DNA of 64,000 bases from Conyzicola nivalis (GTDB taxonomy: Bacteria; Actinomycetota; Actinomycetes; Actinomycetales; Microbacteriaceae): positions 2,267,082 through 2,331,081 of the forward strand of contig NZ_BMGB01000001.1 in NCBI RefSeq assembly GCF_014639655.1, read 5' to 3'. Position 1 is the stretch's first letter; every line of letters begins with the position of its first letter. A program made the position numbers and the translations under genes. A model generated the notes under the pieces. The model saw nothing but the letters and a program-made list of their open reading frames with translations, searched no databases and was not told where the DNA came from. Positions 50,044 to 59,351 of this stretch are shown here, piece after piece.

Positions 50044-52158
50044 CTACTCGGCCAGCGTGACGTGCAGCACCAGCGCCTGCTCGGGCGCGAGGAGCGGCAT
50101 CGGGATACCGACGGCAGCCAGCATCCGGCCGCTCATCGTCACCTCGCCCGCGTCCCACCAGGGCGGCGGCGCGTCCTGCACGACCCGCGGCCACGCCCCG
50201 AGGCGCACCGGCGTGACGCGGTAGTCCCGTGAAGGGTCGAGCCCCGGCAGCGTCGTCGGTCCGACGACCGCATCGCGCGTGGCCGTCATTGCGACGACCG
50301 CGAAGAGAGCGGATGACGCGTCGGCGGCGACCACCCCGTGCACCCAGCGCGTCGCATCCCCGGCGTCGCTGCGCACGACGTCGCCCGAGTGCAGCAGCCC
50401 GCGGTGCAGCTTGTACGCGGCGACCCACTCGGCCACGGCCGCGCGGTCGTCCGGCCCGAGCGTCGTGACATCCCACTCGATGCCCGCGTGCCCGAACAGC
50501 GCGGTCGCAAGTCGGAAGCTCAGCTCGTGCGTGCGGCCGGTGGTGTGTGCGGTCGGGGCGCCGAGGTGCGCGCCGAGAAACTCGGGAGGAACAAGCCCGG
50601 CGGTCCAGCGGTAGATCGCCTGCCGCTCGAGCGAGTCGTTGGTGTCGCTCGGCCAGACGCGGTCGGTGCGTTCGATCACACCCAGGTCGACGCGGCCGCC
50701 GCCCGACGAGCACGACTCGATCTCGAGCCCCGGGAACTCGGCGCGAAGCGCGTCCATCAGCGCGTACGTCGCGGTGGTGTGCCGGTGCGCCGAGCCGCCG
50801 AGCAGATCGCGGTTCTGGTCCCACTTGAGGTAGCTGATCGGGTACTCGCGCAGCAGGGCGGCGAGTTGCGCGTGGACGTGTGCGAAGGCGTCGGGGTTGG
50901 CGAGGTCGAGCACCTGCTGCCAGCGCCACGGCAGCGGAAGTGCTCCGTTGTCGAAGGCGCCGAGAACCCACTCCGGGTGCTCGCGCGCGACGGCCGAGTC
51001 GAGGCTCACCATCTCGGGCTCGACCCAGAGGCCGAAGTCCATGCCCAGCGAGAGCACGTGGTCGACGAGCGGGTGCAGGCCGTCGGGCCACTTCACCGGG
51101 TCGACGATCCAGTCGCCGAGCGCGCGGCGGTCGTCGGTTCGTCCGACCATCCAGCCGTCGTCGAGGACGAAACGCTCCACGCCGACCGACGCCGCGGCAT
51201 CCGCGAGCTCGATCAGTCTCTGGGCACTCTGGTCGAAGTAGACGGCCTCCCAGGTGTTGAGCATCACCTTGCGGGTCGACAGCGGCCGTCGAGACCGGAT
51301 GAACCGGTGGAAGCTCTGCGCGAGCCCGTCGAGTCCGGCATCCGAAAAGGCCGCGACGAGCCACGGTGACTCGAAGGATTCGTTCGGAGCGAGGCGCACC
51401 TCGCCCGGCTCGAACAGTTCGCCGCCGCCGAGCACCGTGTGGCCCGTCGACGCGGATTCCGTCCAGAGCCGCTGGTCGCCGCTCCAGGCCAGGTGCGCGC
51501 CCCAGACCTCGCCGGAGCGGAAGCCGAAACCGGGGGTGCCGGCCACCATGAGGAAGGCGTTGTCGTGGCCGGGGCGTCCGTGCCGCGCGTCACGGGTCCA
51601 CGTGCCGTTGGCGATGTCGCGGCGCTGCGGCTGGCGTTCGCGCGGCCAGCGCCCGGTGAAGTCGAGGAGTTCACGCGCGCGGGTGGGGATCGGCAGCGCC
51701 GCGTCGAGGGAGGCGAGGGCGTAGACGCTGTCACCCGTGTTGGTCACGGTGAGGCGTTGGCGGAGGACGCCGTCGGGCGTGAGTTCGATGTCGACGCGCA
51801 CACGCAGGGCCGCGGAGTCGAGGGTGATGCGCAGGCCTGCTTCGACAAGCTCAGCGACCGGGATCGGCTCAGCGACCGACAGGGAGAAAGCGGGCGCAGA
51901 CGACGAACCACTCTCATGGTGCCCCGCGATGCCGGGCCGCCCGCTCCAGCCGTCGGCCATCACCGGCAGGATCGACTGCCGAAGGGGCGTGTCGATCGAG
52001 CTCGGCCCGACCGCGGGCACCTGGGAGTCGGCGAGGGATTCGAGGGCGGCGGGCGACAGCGCACCGAGGTCGGGACCCCAGTGAACGATCACGGGCACGC
52101 CCGTGCCGCGGGCGTCCAGCACGAAGCTGGTGCCCGCGGCACGGAGGTGATGGATCAT
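50044..52158 (-). CDS. Alpha-galactosidase, glycoside hydrolase family 36
   Basis: A 704-residue cytoplasmic GH36 enzyme that hydrolyses alpha-1,6-galactosides such as melibiose and raffinose. The nucleophile is in YLKWDQNRD (D447) and the acid/base in WPSDTND (D505), with SCSSGGGRVDLG (482-493) between them. The N-terminal super-sandwich, VLDDGWM and WVEPEMV are also present. Residues around 95-110 (SVAEPIPVAELVEAGL) are encoded by a copy of a dispersed repeat, read in frame. It is the last gene of the galactoside operon, 16 bp after the binding-protein gene. Confidence 0.95.
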   Translation of the reverse strand: MIHHLRAAGTSFVLDARGTGVPVIVHWGPDLGALSPAALESLADSQVPAVGPSSIDTPLRQSILPVMADGWSGRPGIAGHHESGSSSAPAFSLSVAEPIPVAELVEAGLRITLDSAALRVRVDIELTPDGVLRQRLTVTNTGDSVYALASLDAALPIPTRARELLDFTGRWPRERQPQRRDIANGTWTRDARHGRPGHDNAFLMVAGTPGFGFRSGEVWGAHLAWSGDQRLWTESASTGHTVLGGGELFEPGEVRLAPNESFESPWLVAAFSDAGLDGLAQSFHRFIRSRRPLSTRKVMLNTWEAVYFDQSAQRLIELADAAASVGVERFVLDDGWMVGRTDDRRALGDWIVDPVKWPDGLHPLVDHVLSLGMDFGLWVEPEMVSLDSAVAREHPEWVLGAFDNGALPLPWRWQQVLDLANPDAFAHVHAQLAALLREYPISYLKWDQNRDLLGGSAHRHTTATYALMDALRAEFPGLEIESCSSGGGRVDLGVIERTDRVWPSDTNDSLERQAIYRWTAGLVPPEFLGAHLGAPTAHTTGRTHELSFRLATALFGHAGIEWDVTTLGPDDRAAVAEWVAAYKLHRGLLHSGDVVRSDAGDATRWVHGVVAADASSALFAVVAMTATRDAVVGPTTLPGLDPSRDYRVTPVRLGAWPRVVQDAPPPWWDAGEVTMSGRMLAAVGIPMPLLAPEQALVLHVTLAE
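51837..51862. repeat. Short dispersed repeat inside the alpha-galactosidase gene
   Basis: CTGCTTCGACAAGCTCAGCG at about 51837-51856 matches the TTCGACAGGCTCAG element in rhaEW (8247-8271). A second CGGCTCAGCGACCG follows at about 51866. It encodes part of an AELVEA stretch with no frame loss. Confidence 0.6.
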
Positions 52159-52174
52159 GCTTACTGTTCTACTG

Positions 52175-53506
52175 CTACTTGTTGACCGGGATCGCCGCGG
52201 CCTCGAGGGCCGCGATGGTCTTCGTCTGGCCGGTCGCGAGGGCGTCGCTCAGCGTTCCCTCGCCTCCCAGCACCTTGCCGAAACCGTCAGCCACGTCGGC
52301 GTAGGTCTGCGTCATGGTCGGACCCCACGTGAAGTCGGCGTTCGTCTGGTTGGCAGCGTCGGCGAACGTGTCGTAGATCTTCTGGTTGGCGTAGAACTCG
52401 ACGCCCTCGCTCAGCACGGGGAGGTCGAGGCCGGCCTTCGTCGCCGGGTAGAGGTTGGCTTCCTTGTTCAGGGCCGTGAGGGCCTCGTCGTCGGTGTTCA
52501 GCCACAGGGCGAACTGCGCGGCCTCGTAGGGGTGCTCGGAACCGGTGAGCACCGCGGTCGACGATCCGCCCCAGTTTCCGGCCTTCTCTTCACCCGCGGT
52601 CCACTGCGGCATGGGGGCAACGGCCCACTTGCCGGCCGTGTCGGGTGCGCCGCTCGAGATCGAGTTGGCGCCCCAGACGGCGGAGATCCAGGTCCAGTCG
52701 CTACCGGTGTTGTAGGCGTTGTTCCACTCGTCGGTCCAGGCCGGAACCTTGGAGACCAGGTCGGCCGCGATGAGGTCCTGCCAGTACGAGGCGACCTCTT
52801 CGCTCTCGGGCGAGGTCAGCGTGACGTCCCACGCTTCGCCCTCGTTCGAGAACCACGACCCGTCCTTCTGCCAGACGAGACCGGCGAACCAGTTCACGTC
52901 GTTCTGCGGGAAGTTCGTGATGTAGCCGCCCTGCTCGCGGATCTTCGTCGCGGCAGCCGCGTACTCGTCCCACGTGGTCGGAACCGGGATGCCGGCAGCC
53001 TCGAAGAGGTCCGCACGGTAGTACATCGCCATGGGGCCGGTGTCCTGCGGGATCGCGTAGACCGCGTCATCCTCACCGAACGACACCTGGTTCCAGGTCC
53101 AGTCGATGAACTGGTCCTCCGAGTCGGCGACGATGTCGCAGCTCGCGAGGTTGGTGAGGCCGTCCTGAACGCGGAAGTTCGGAAGCGCGTCGTACTCGAT
53201 CTGGCCGAGGTCGGGCGCGTTGCCGGCGCTGAGCTGGTTGAAGAAGTTCTTGTACGTTCCGCCGTTGCCGTTCGGACCGGTCTGAACCGTCACCTGGATG
53301 TCGGGGTTCTTCTCGTTCCAGAGGGCCACGACGTTCTCGATGCCGGGGATCCACGACGTGTACGAGAGTTCGACCTTGCCGTCGGCGGGGGTGCAGTCGA
53401 CGGCGCCGTCGGTGCTGCCCGAGTCGCTGCCGGCCGCGCAGCCGGTGAGGCTGATCGCGGCGACGATGCCGAGCGCTGCGATGCGCCTGCTGTTTTTGAG
53501 TTGCAT
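52175..53506 (-). CDS. Galactoside ABC transporter substrate-binding lipoprotein (CUT1)
   Basis: A 443-residue SBP_bac_1-family lipoprotein with the lipobox ISLTGC (Cys23). The mature part has the typical SYTSWIPGIENVVALWNEKN start, a GPMAMYYRADLFEAAGIPVP segment and Trp-rich C-lobe sequences. ATG 53506 follows AAAAGGAAAGAG. It is placed after its two permeases rather than before them. The nearby alpha- and beta-galactosidases suggest raffinose-family or galacto-oligosaccharides as ligand. Confidence 0.93.
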   Translation of the reverse strand: MQLKNSRRIAALGIVAAISLTGCAAGSDSGSTDGAVDCTPADGKVELSYTSWIPGIENVVALWNEKNPDIQVTVQTGPNGNGGTYKNFFNQLSAGNAPDLGQIEYDALPNFRVQDGLTNLASCDIVADSEDQFIDWTWNQVSFGEDDAVYAIPQDTGPMAMYYRADLFEAAGIPVPTTWDEYAAAATKIREQGGYITNFPQNDVNWFAGLVWQKDGSWFSNEGEAWDVTLTSPESEEVASYWQDLIAADLVSKVPAWTDEWNNAYNTGSDWTWISAVWGANSISSGAPDTAGKWAVAPMPQWTAGEEKAGNWGGSSTAVLTGSEHPYEAAQFALWLNTDDEALTALNKEANLYPATKAGLDLPVLSEGVEFYANQKIYDTFADAANQTNADFTWGPTMTQTYADVADGFGKVLGGEGTLSDALATGQTKTIAALEAAAIPVNK

Positions 53507-53561
53507 GTCTCTTTCCTTTTTCTGCTCTGAAATGGGATGGTGCGGGAGGGTGGTGGAGGCG

Positions 53562-54440
53562 CTACTTCACGCTTCCGGCCCCCAGCCCGCCGCGCCAGAA
53601 GCGCTGCAGGCTGAGGAAGGCGATGATGAGCGGGATGATCGACAGGAAGGCGCCGATGATCACGAACGTGCGGATCTCGGGGATCTGGTTCACCTGCGAG
53701 TTCCAGGTGTAGAGGCCGAGGGTGACGGGGAAGAGGGTCTGGTCGCGCAGCATGATGAGCGGCAGGAAGAAGTTGTTCCAGATGGCCACGAACTGGAACA
53801 GGAAGATCGTGACGAGCGCGGGGGTCATCAGCCGGCGCGACACCGAGAAGAAGGTGCGGATCTCGCTGGCACCGTCGAGGCGGGCGGCCTCGAGCAGTTC
53901 GTCGGGCACGCTGGCCGAGGCGAAGATGCGGGCGAGGTAGACGCCGAACGGGCTGACCAGGCTGGGCAGGAACACCGACCAGAACGTGTTGGTGGCGTTG
54001 AACTGGCTGAAGATGAGGAACAACGGCAGCGCGAGCGCGGTCGCCGGCACGAGCACGCCTCCGAGCACGACGTTGAAGACGAGCTCGCGCCCCGGGAAGT
54101 GGTACTTCGCGAGGGCGTACCCGCACATCGCGGCGAACAGCGTTCCGAGCAGCGCGCCCGTTCCCGCGTAGAGGATGCTGTTGAGCATCCACTTCAGGTA
54201 AACACCGTCGTTGTAGGCGACGAGGTCGGCGATGTTCGTGAACAGGTTGAAGTCCGCGAACCAGAGGGCCGCGGTGGAGCTGAACTGCGCGCGGCTCTTG
54301 GTCGACGAGATGAACAGCCACCAGATCGGCACCAGGAAGTAGAGCGTCGAGACGCCCATGATGATCATGGCGGCCGTGCGCGAGGCGAGCTTCTCTTTGG
54401 GGGCTCCCGCGCGGGCCTTCGTGGTTACGTCGTTGCTCAT
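53562..54440 (-). CDS. Galactoside ABC transporter permease, MalG type (CUT1)
   Basis: A 292-residue membrane protein with six hydrophobic segments and the EAA loop LLEAARLDGASEIRTFFSV (about residues 180-198). The ATG overlaps the MalF-type stop (ATGA). The C-terminus FWRGGLGAGSVK is the usual MalG-like tail. It forms the channel with the product of the upstream gene; the operon has no ATPase of its own. Confidence 0.93.
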   Translation of the reverse strand: MSNDVTTKARAGAPKEKLASRTAAMIIMGVSTLYFLVPIWWLFISSTKSRAQFSSTAALWFADFNLFTNIADLVAYNDGVYLKWMLNSILYAGTGALLGTLFAAMCGYALAKYHFPGRELVFNVVLGGVLVPATALALPLFLIFSQFNATNTFWSVFLPSLVSPFGVYLARIFASASVPDELLEAARLDGASEIRTFFSVSRRLMTPALVTIFLFQFVAIWNNFFLPLIMLRDQTLFPVTLGLYTWNSQVNQIPEIRTFVIIGAFLSIIPLIIAFLSLQRFWRGGLGAGSVK

Positions 54441-55348
54441 TTGTCGGCCTTACGCTGGGTGAACTTGAGGAAACCGAACGACAGCGCGAAGGTCGCGAGG
54501 GCGAGCACGACGCTCATCGCGGCGGCGAGGCTCACGTTCGGCACGGCCGAGGTGGCGTAGACCGCGAGGTTCGGGGTGAAGGTGCTCGACACCGACGAGG
54601 TGAAGCTGCGGAACACCTGCGGTTCGGCGAGCAGCTGCAGTGTTCCGATGATCGAGAAGATCGCGGTGAGAGTGATGGCCGGCGCGACCAGCGGGATCTT
54701 GATGCTCCAAGCGATCTGCCACTGGTTCGCGCCGTCGAGACGGGCGGCCTCGAAGATCTCCGACGGCAGGGCGAGCAGCGCCGAGTAGATGATGAGCATG
54801 TTGTAGCCCACGTAGACCCAGGTCACCACGTTCGCGATCGACCACAGCACGGTCGACGGCGACAGCAGGTCGACCTCCGAGGTGAACGCGGCGAACGGCG
54901 ACAGGTTGGGCGAGTAGAGGTAGCCCCACATGATGGCCGCGATCACGCCGGGCACCGCGTACGGCACGAAGAACGCGAGGCGGAAGAACTTCTTCCCCTT
55001 CACCAGGGGCGAGTCGAGCAGCAGCGCGAGCACGAGCGCGATGCCGAGCATCACCGGAACCTGCACCGCCCCGAAGAGCAGGACGCGGCCGACGGATGCC
55101 CAGAATTCTTCGTTCTGGAAGACCAGGAAATACTGCGTCAGGCCCCCGAAGACCTCGACGGGCTTGCCGAAGGTGCCGTCACGTTCGACGACGAGCAGCG
55201 ACTGGTAGATGGCCCAGCCGATCGGCAGCAGGTAGAACGCGGCGAACAGCGCGGCGAACGGCGCGATGAAGAACGCGATGGCGCTCTTGTGTTTGATCGG
55301 GGTGCGGCGCGGTTTGGCGCCGGCCGCGACTACGGACTCGGTGGTCAC
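54437..55348 (-). CDS. Galactoside ABC transporter permease, MalF type (CUT1)
   Basis: A 303-residue membrane permease with the EAA loop IFEAARLDGANQWQIAWSI (about residues 196-214) and about six spans starting at FFIAPFAALFAAFYLLPIGW. GTG 55348 overlaps the GH42 stop (GTGA). A longer upstream frame is read-through of GH42. Together with the MalG-type partner it makes the importer for the sugar cut by the flanking galactosidases. Confidence 0.93.
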   Translation of the reverse strand: MTTESVVAAGAKPRRTPIKHKSAIAFFIAPFAALFAAFYLLPIGWAIYQSLLVVERDGTFGKPVEVFGGLTQYFLVFQNEEFWASVGRVLLFGAVQVPVMLGIALVLALLLDSPLVKGKKFFRLAFFVPYAVPGVIAAIMWGYLYSPNLSPFAAFTSEVDLLSPSTVLWSIANVVTWVYVGYNMLIIYSALLALPSEIFEAARLDGANQWQIAWSIKIPLVAPAITLTAIFSIIGTLQLLAEPQVFRSFTSSVSSTFTPNLAVYATSAVPNVSLAAAMSVVLALATFALSFGFLKFTQRKADK

Positions 55349-57366
55349 GGGTTGTCCCTGCTTTCTCTTACGACGCGCACTTCGCCCGCTGCGACGGCGA
55401 GGGTGCCTTCGACGGCGGTGTCTGTGATGAGGTCGGTTCCGGTTGCCGAGAGTTCGAACGGGGCATCCGTGTGGTTGATGACGAAGAGGAAGTCGCCCGT
55501 GTCGCCGGAACGACGGATGATTTCGACCCCGTCGGGCGACGCGACGGGGGTCGCGACGCCGGCCTTGAGGGCGGCGGTGGCGAGCACCCCGCGCAGGCCC
55601 TCGGGGTCGAGGTTGGTGGCGAGGTACCAGGCGGTGCCGTCCCCGAATTCGTTGCGGGTCACGGCGGGGACGCCCACCAGCGGCCCCGACTCGAAGGTGG
55701 TGACGGCGGAGGCGCCGCGCAGGTGCACCCACTCGGCCCAGGTGGTGGCGGTCGAGCCGTTGCTGAGGGCGAGCTCGACGCCGGGTTCGACCGGGAAGAA
55801 CTCCTCGGTCGAGACGCCCAGAAGGTCACGGAACGCGCCCGGGTAACCGCCGGCACGCACGCGGTCGTTGCCGTCGACGATTCCGCTGAAGAAGGTGACG
55901 ACGGCGTGGCCGCCGGAAGCGACGAAATCGGCGAGGGACGCGGCATCCGCATCGCTGACGGCGTAGAGGCTGGGCACGACCACGAACCGGTGGCCCTCGA
56001 GGCTCGCGCCCGGAGCGACGATGTCGACGGTGAAACCCTCGGCGAGCAGCGCGTTGTAGACGCGGTGCACCTGGTCGAGGTAGCTGATGTCGCCGGTGGG
56101 GTGCGAGTCGAGGTCGGTGGCCCACCAGGCCTGCCAGTCGAAGACGAGCGCGACGTCGGTGACGACGCGGGTGCCGGTGACCTCGGCGAGCTTGGCGAGG
56201 GTCTCGCCGAGTTCGACGACCTCGCGCCAGACCTTGGAGTCTTCGCCGGCGTGGGGCAGCATCGCCGAGTGGAACTTCTCGCTGCCCTGCAGCGACGCAC
56301 GCCACTGGAAGAAGCTGATGCCGTCGGCGCCCCGCGCAACGTGGCTGAGCGAGTTGCGGATCATCTCGCGCGGCGTCTTGGCGATGTTGCGGGGCTGCCA
56401 GTTGACGGCGCTCGTGGCCGACTCCATGAGCATCCAGGGGTCGCCGCCGGCGAGGCCGCGGGTCGTGTCGGCCGCGAACGAGAGCTCGTCGCGGGTGTTC
56501 GCGAGGCGGTGGTCGAGGTAGTGGTCGTTGGCGACGATGTCCATGTGCGGCGCCCACGCCCAGTAGTCCTGGTTGCGGATGTGCGCCGTGACCATGAAGT
56601 TGGTGGTGACCGGGGCGGCGCTGTGTTCGCGCAGCACGGCCTCCTCGGCGCGGTACTGGCCGAGCAGTTCGTCGCTCGAGAAGCGCATGAAGTCGAGAGC
56701 CTGGCCGGGGTTGCCGGTGGAGACCGTGAGCCGGGGGGTCTGGATGTGCTCCCACGCGCCGTACTTCTGGCTCCAGAACGCGGTGCCCCAGGCGTCGTTG
56801 AGGGCGTCGAGGGTGACGTAGCGCTCGCGCAGCCAGCCGCGGAAGGCCTCGGCCGACACGGCGCAGTAGCAGTGCGCGTTGTGGCAGCCGATCTCGTTCG
56901 AGACGTGCCAGAGCTTCACGGCGGGGTGGGCGCCGTGGCGGCGGGCCACCTGCTCGACGAGGCGCAGCGAGTGCTCGCGGTAGGCGGGCGAGCTGGGGCA
57001 GAACGCCTGGCGGCCGCCGAAGTAGCGCTGGGTTCCGTCGGCCATCGTCGGCAGCGAGTCGGGGTGGTCGTAGGCGAGCCAGGCCGGCGGGCTCGACGTC
57101 CCGGTGCCGAGGTTGATGCCGATGCCGTGCTCGTGCAGCACCTCGATCACCGCGTCGAGCGAAGAGAAGTCGTACTGGCCGGGCAGAGGCTCGAGCTGCG
57201 CCCACCCGAAGATGTTGATGGCCACGAGATTGACGCCGGCCTGCTGCATCAGGCGCGCGTCTTCGACCCACACCTCCGGAGCCCACTGCTCGGGGTTGTA
57301 GTCGGCGCCATAGGTGAACTGCGCCCGCGCCTGATCGACGAGTTCGGCTACGGGTGTCTTGCTCAC
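55345..57366 (-). CDS. Beta-galactosidase, glycoside hydrolase family 42 (zinc-cluster type)
   Basis: A 673-residue cytoplasmic GH42 enzyme. Acid/base E158 (HVSNEIG) and nucleophile E315 (MLMESATS) are intact. It has the cysteine set of zinc-binding GH42 enzymes: C123 (FCPSS), C161, C166 and C168 (CHNAHCYC). This contrasts with the paralogue at 13875-15821, which has A or other residues there. ATG 57366 has GGAGG about 9 bases before. It is the first gene of the galactoside operon, behind two direct-repeat operators. It probably acts on galactosyl-beta bonds of imported oligosaccharides. Confidence 0.95.
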   Translation of the reverse strand: MSKTPVAELVDQARAQFTYGADYNPEQWAPEVWVEDARLMQQAGVNLVAINIFGWAQLEPLPGQYDFSSLDAVIEVLHEHGIGINLGTGTSSPPAWLAYDHPDSLPTMADGTQRYFGGRQAFCPSSPAYREHSLRLVEQVARRHGAHPAVKLWHVSNEIGCHNAHCYCAVSAEAFRGWLRERYVTLDALNDAWGTAFWSQKYGAWEHIQTPRLTVSTGNPGQALDFMRFSSDELLGQYRAEEAVLREHSAAPVTTNFMVTAHIRNQDYWAWAPHMDIVANDHYLDHRLANTRDELSFAADTTRGLAGGDPWMLMESATSAVNWQPRNIAKTPREMIRNSLSHVARGADGISFFQWRASLQGSEKFHSAMLPHAGEDSKVWREVVELGETLAKLAEVTGTRVVTDVALVFDWQAWWATDLDSHPTGDISYLDQVHRVYNALLAEGFTVDIVAPGASLEGHRFVVVPSLYAVSDADAASLADFVASGGHAVVTFFSGIVDGNDRVRAGGYPGAFRDLLGVSTEEFFPVEPGVELALSNGSTATTWAEWVHLRGASAVTTFESGPLVGVPAVTRNEFGDGTAWYLATNLDPEGLRGVLATAALKAGVATPVASPDGVEIIRRSGDTGDFLFVINHTDAPFELSATGTDLITDTAVEGTLAVAAGEVRVVRESRDNP

Positions 57367-57436
57367 GGCGAGGAGGCTCCATTGTCAGTGCGGGGAGCGC
57401 CCGTTCGGCGCTCGGCGTTCTCGACTTCGTGAAGTA

Positions 57437-57499
57437 TCTGTGAACGCTCCCAGAGAAGCGCCGACAACTCTTCGTTGAGAGTCTGTGAACGCTCCCAGA
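57437..57499. promoter_or_regulatory. Two identical 18-bp operator direct repeats, 45 bp apart
   Basis: TCTGTGAACGCTCCCAGA occurs at 57437-57454 and again at 57482-57499. On the minus strand each contains TGGGAGCGTTCACA, a LacI/GalR-type site. They lie in the divergent gap between the galactoside operon and the LacI gene. A 45-bp period, about four helical turns, would favour cooperative binding on one face. Confidence 0.8.
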
Positions 57500-57545
57500 A
57501 TAAACAGACCCGACGGAAAGTGTCAACCCGGGGGCGCAGTAGTGT

Positions 57546-58574
57546 GTGAGGGTGATCGCTCGCCGCCTCCCCACCACGAGAGCGACGATCAACGACGTCG
57601 CCCGGGTGGCGGGGGTCTCGCGTGGGACGGTCTCCCGCGTGCTCAACTCCGAGGCGTACGTCTCCGAGTCCGCCAAGAAGGCCGTCGAGGCCGCCATCGA
57701 GCAGGTCGGGTACGTGCGCAATACGGCCGCGCGCAACCTGGTGACGAGGCAGTCGCACGCGATCGGACTCATCGTGCACGAGCCGCACTCGCTGTTTCTC
57801 GAGGACCCGAACATCGGCAGCATCCTGCTCGGCACCAACTCGGTGCTCTCCGACGCCGACTACCAGCTCGTCTCGCTCGTCATCGACTCCGACCGCGACA
57901 GCACGCGCGTGGCCCAGTACCTGACCGGCGGATTCGTCGACGGCGTGATCATCGTCTCGGCCCGCGCCCACGATCCGATCGCCAAGATCGTGTCGCAGAT
58001 CGGCATCCCGGCGGCGTTCGTCGGTCACCCCGTCGACATCGAGGGCATCCCCTATGTCGGCATCGACAACTTCTCGGCCGCGAAGGCCATCACGACCCGT
58101 CTGATGCAGACGGGCCGCTCGACGATCGGCATGATCGCGGCCGGCCTCGACCGCGACTCGGGGCAGGACCGCGTGGCCGGCTTCGCCGCAGCGCTCGGCG
58201 ACGCCTACGACCCGGGATTGGTCGTGCAGCAGCCGTTCTACGCCCACGCCAGCGGGCTCGAGGGAACGCGGGAGCTGCTGCGTCGGGCGCCCGACGTGAA
58301 CGGCATCTTCGCGGCGTCCGACGCAATCGCGGCGGGGGTGCTCGACGCCCTGCGCGAGGCCGGACGCTCGGTGCCCGGCGACGTCGGAGTGGTCGGCTTC
58401 GACGACAGCGTGTGGGCGATCCGTGCGCAGCCGCAGCTGTCGACCGTGCACCAGCCGGCCGGCCAGCTCGGACGCCGGGCCGCCGAGTCGGTGCTCGCCC
58501 AGATCCGCGGCGAGGCCGTGGACAACGCCGGCACGTTCCTCGAGACCCACATCGTCTGGCGCGATTCGGCGTAG
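57546..58574 (+). CDS. LacI-family repressor of the galactoside operon
   Basis: A 342-residue LacI/GalR regulator with HTH INDVARVAGVSRGTVSRVLN (residues about 15-34). GTG 57546 is given; GTG 57552, two codons later, is equally possible. No clear Shine-Dalgarno sequence is seen, so a leaderless start is likely. The effector domain (LIVHEPHSLFLEDPNIGSIL, FDDSVWAIRAQPQLSTVHQP) is complete. It is divergent from the GH42-led operon with twin TGGGAGCGTTCACA operators between them and so is the obvious repressor; the inducer is inferred to be a galactoside. Confidence 0.93.
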   Translation: MRVIARRLPTTRATINDVARVAGVSRGTVSRVLNSEAYVSESAKKAVEAAIEQVGYVRNTAARNLVTRQSHAIGLIVHEPHSLFLEDPNIGSILLGTNSVLSDADYQLVSLVIDSDRDSTRVAQYLTGGFVDGVIIVSARAHDPIAKIVSQIGIPAAFVGHPVDIEGIPYVGIDNFSAAKAITTRLMQTGRSTIGMIAAGLDRDSGQDRVAGFAAALGDAYDPGLVVQQPFYAHASGLEGTRELLRRAPDVNGIFAASDAIAAGVLDALREAGRSVPGDVGVVGFDDSVWAIRAQPQLSTVHQPAGQLGRRAAESVLAQIRGEAVDNAGTFLETHIVWRDSA

Positions 58575-58612
58575 TCGCGCGGATCGCGCCCTGCCGGAAT
58601 CGGCGACCAGTA

Positions 58613-58643
58613 TTGTCAGACAATCTGCTAGGTTGTTAGACAA
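58613..58643. promoter_or_regulatory. Twin GntR/FadR-type operators
   Basis: TTGTCAGACAA (58613-58623) and TTGTTAGACAA (58633-58643) both fit the FadR-subfamily consensus TNGTNNNACNA and are 20 bp apart, on the same face of the helix. They lie 32 bp before the GntR start, indicating autoregulation and control of the downstream oxidase. Confidence 0.75.
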
Positions 58644-58674
58644 TCTGAGCCGACGATGACCCGGGAGGTGCGAG

Positions 58675-59337
58675 ATGACGACGGATGCGACATCCGCGGT
58701 CCTTCCCGATGCCATCTACTCGGGGCTCCGTTCGGCGATCATCAGTCAGAGCATCGCCCCCGGCGACTCGGTGACCGAATCCGCGATCGCGTTGCGGTTC
58801 GGCGTCGCCCGGCCCACCGCGAAGACCGCCATCGAGCGGCTCGTCGCCGACGGCCTGCTGCGACGGGAGAAGCACCAGACCGCGCGGGTTCCGCGGCTGA
58901 GCCGCGCCGACATCCTCGACCTGTTCGACAGCCGGGCCGTCGTCGAGAGCGCGGCGGTGGCGGCCCTCGCGACCGGCGGCCCCCTCCCGGCCGAGGCGCT
59001 CAGCGCCCACCGCGCCCTGCTTGCGACGGCCACGTCCGACACCGCCGACGGCGACTTCGCCACCCACGACATCGACTTCCACCGCGCGCTCGTCGCCGGC
59101 CAGCCCAGCCTGCGGCTCGCGCGGATGCACGCGCTGCTGATGGGCGAAATCGAGCTGTGCATCGGGCAGGTCCAAGCCGCCCACCTGCTCACCGCGGCCG
59201 AGGTCGGCGCCCAGCACCAGGGCATCCTCGACGCGGTCACCGCGGGCGACGCCGACCGCGCCGCTCGCCTCACACGCGAGCACATCGCCGGAGCGCGCGA
59301 CCGACTGCTCACCCACTTCGACACCGATCCCCTCTAG
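58675..59337 (+). CDS. GntR-family regulator, FCD (FadR) subfamily
   Basis: A 220-residue regulator with an N-terminal winged helix ([24 protein letters not shown], seen as [13 protein letters not shown] and [11 protein letters not shown], about residues 32-55) and a C-terminal FCD helical domain. The metal-binding positions of FCD domains are suggested by HDIDFHRAL (Asp/His about 123-128) and the later His residues. ATG 58675 is preceded by GGGAGG. The next gene encodes an alpha-hydroxy-acid oxidase, so the ligand may be lactate or a similar acid, as in LldR. Two matching operators lie just upstream. Confidence 0.92.
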   Translation: MTTDATSAVLPDAIYSGLRSAIISQSIAPGDSVTESAIALRFGVARPTAKTAIERLVADGLLRREKHQTARVPRLSRADILDLFDSRAVVESAAVAALATGGPLPAEALSAHRALLATATSDTADGDFATHDIDFHRALVAGQPSLRLARMHALLMGEIELCIGQVQAAHLLTAAEVGAQHQGILDAVTAGDADRAARLTREHIAGARDRLLTHFDTDPL

Positions 59338-59351
59338 AGAGAAGACCACCC

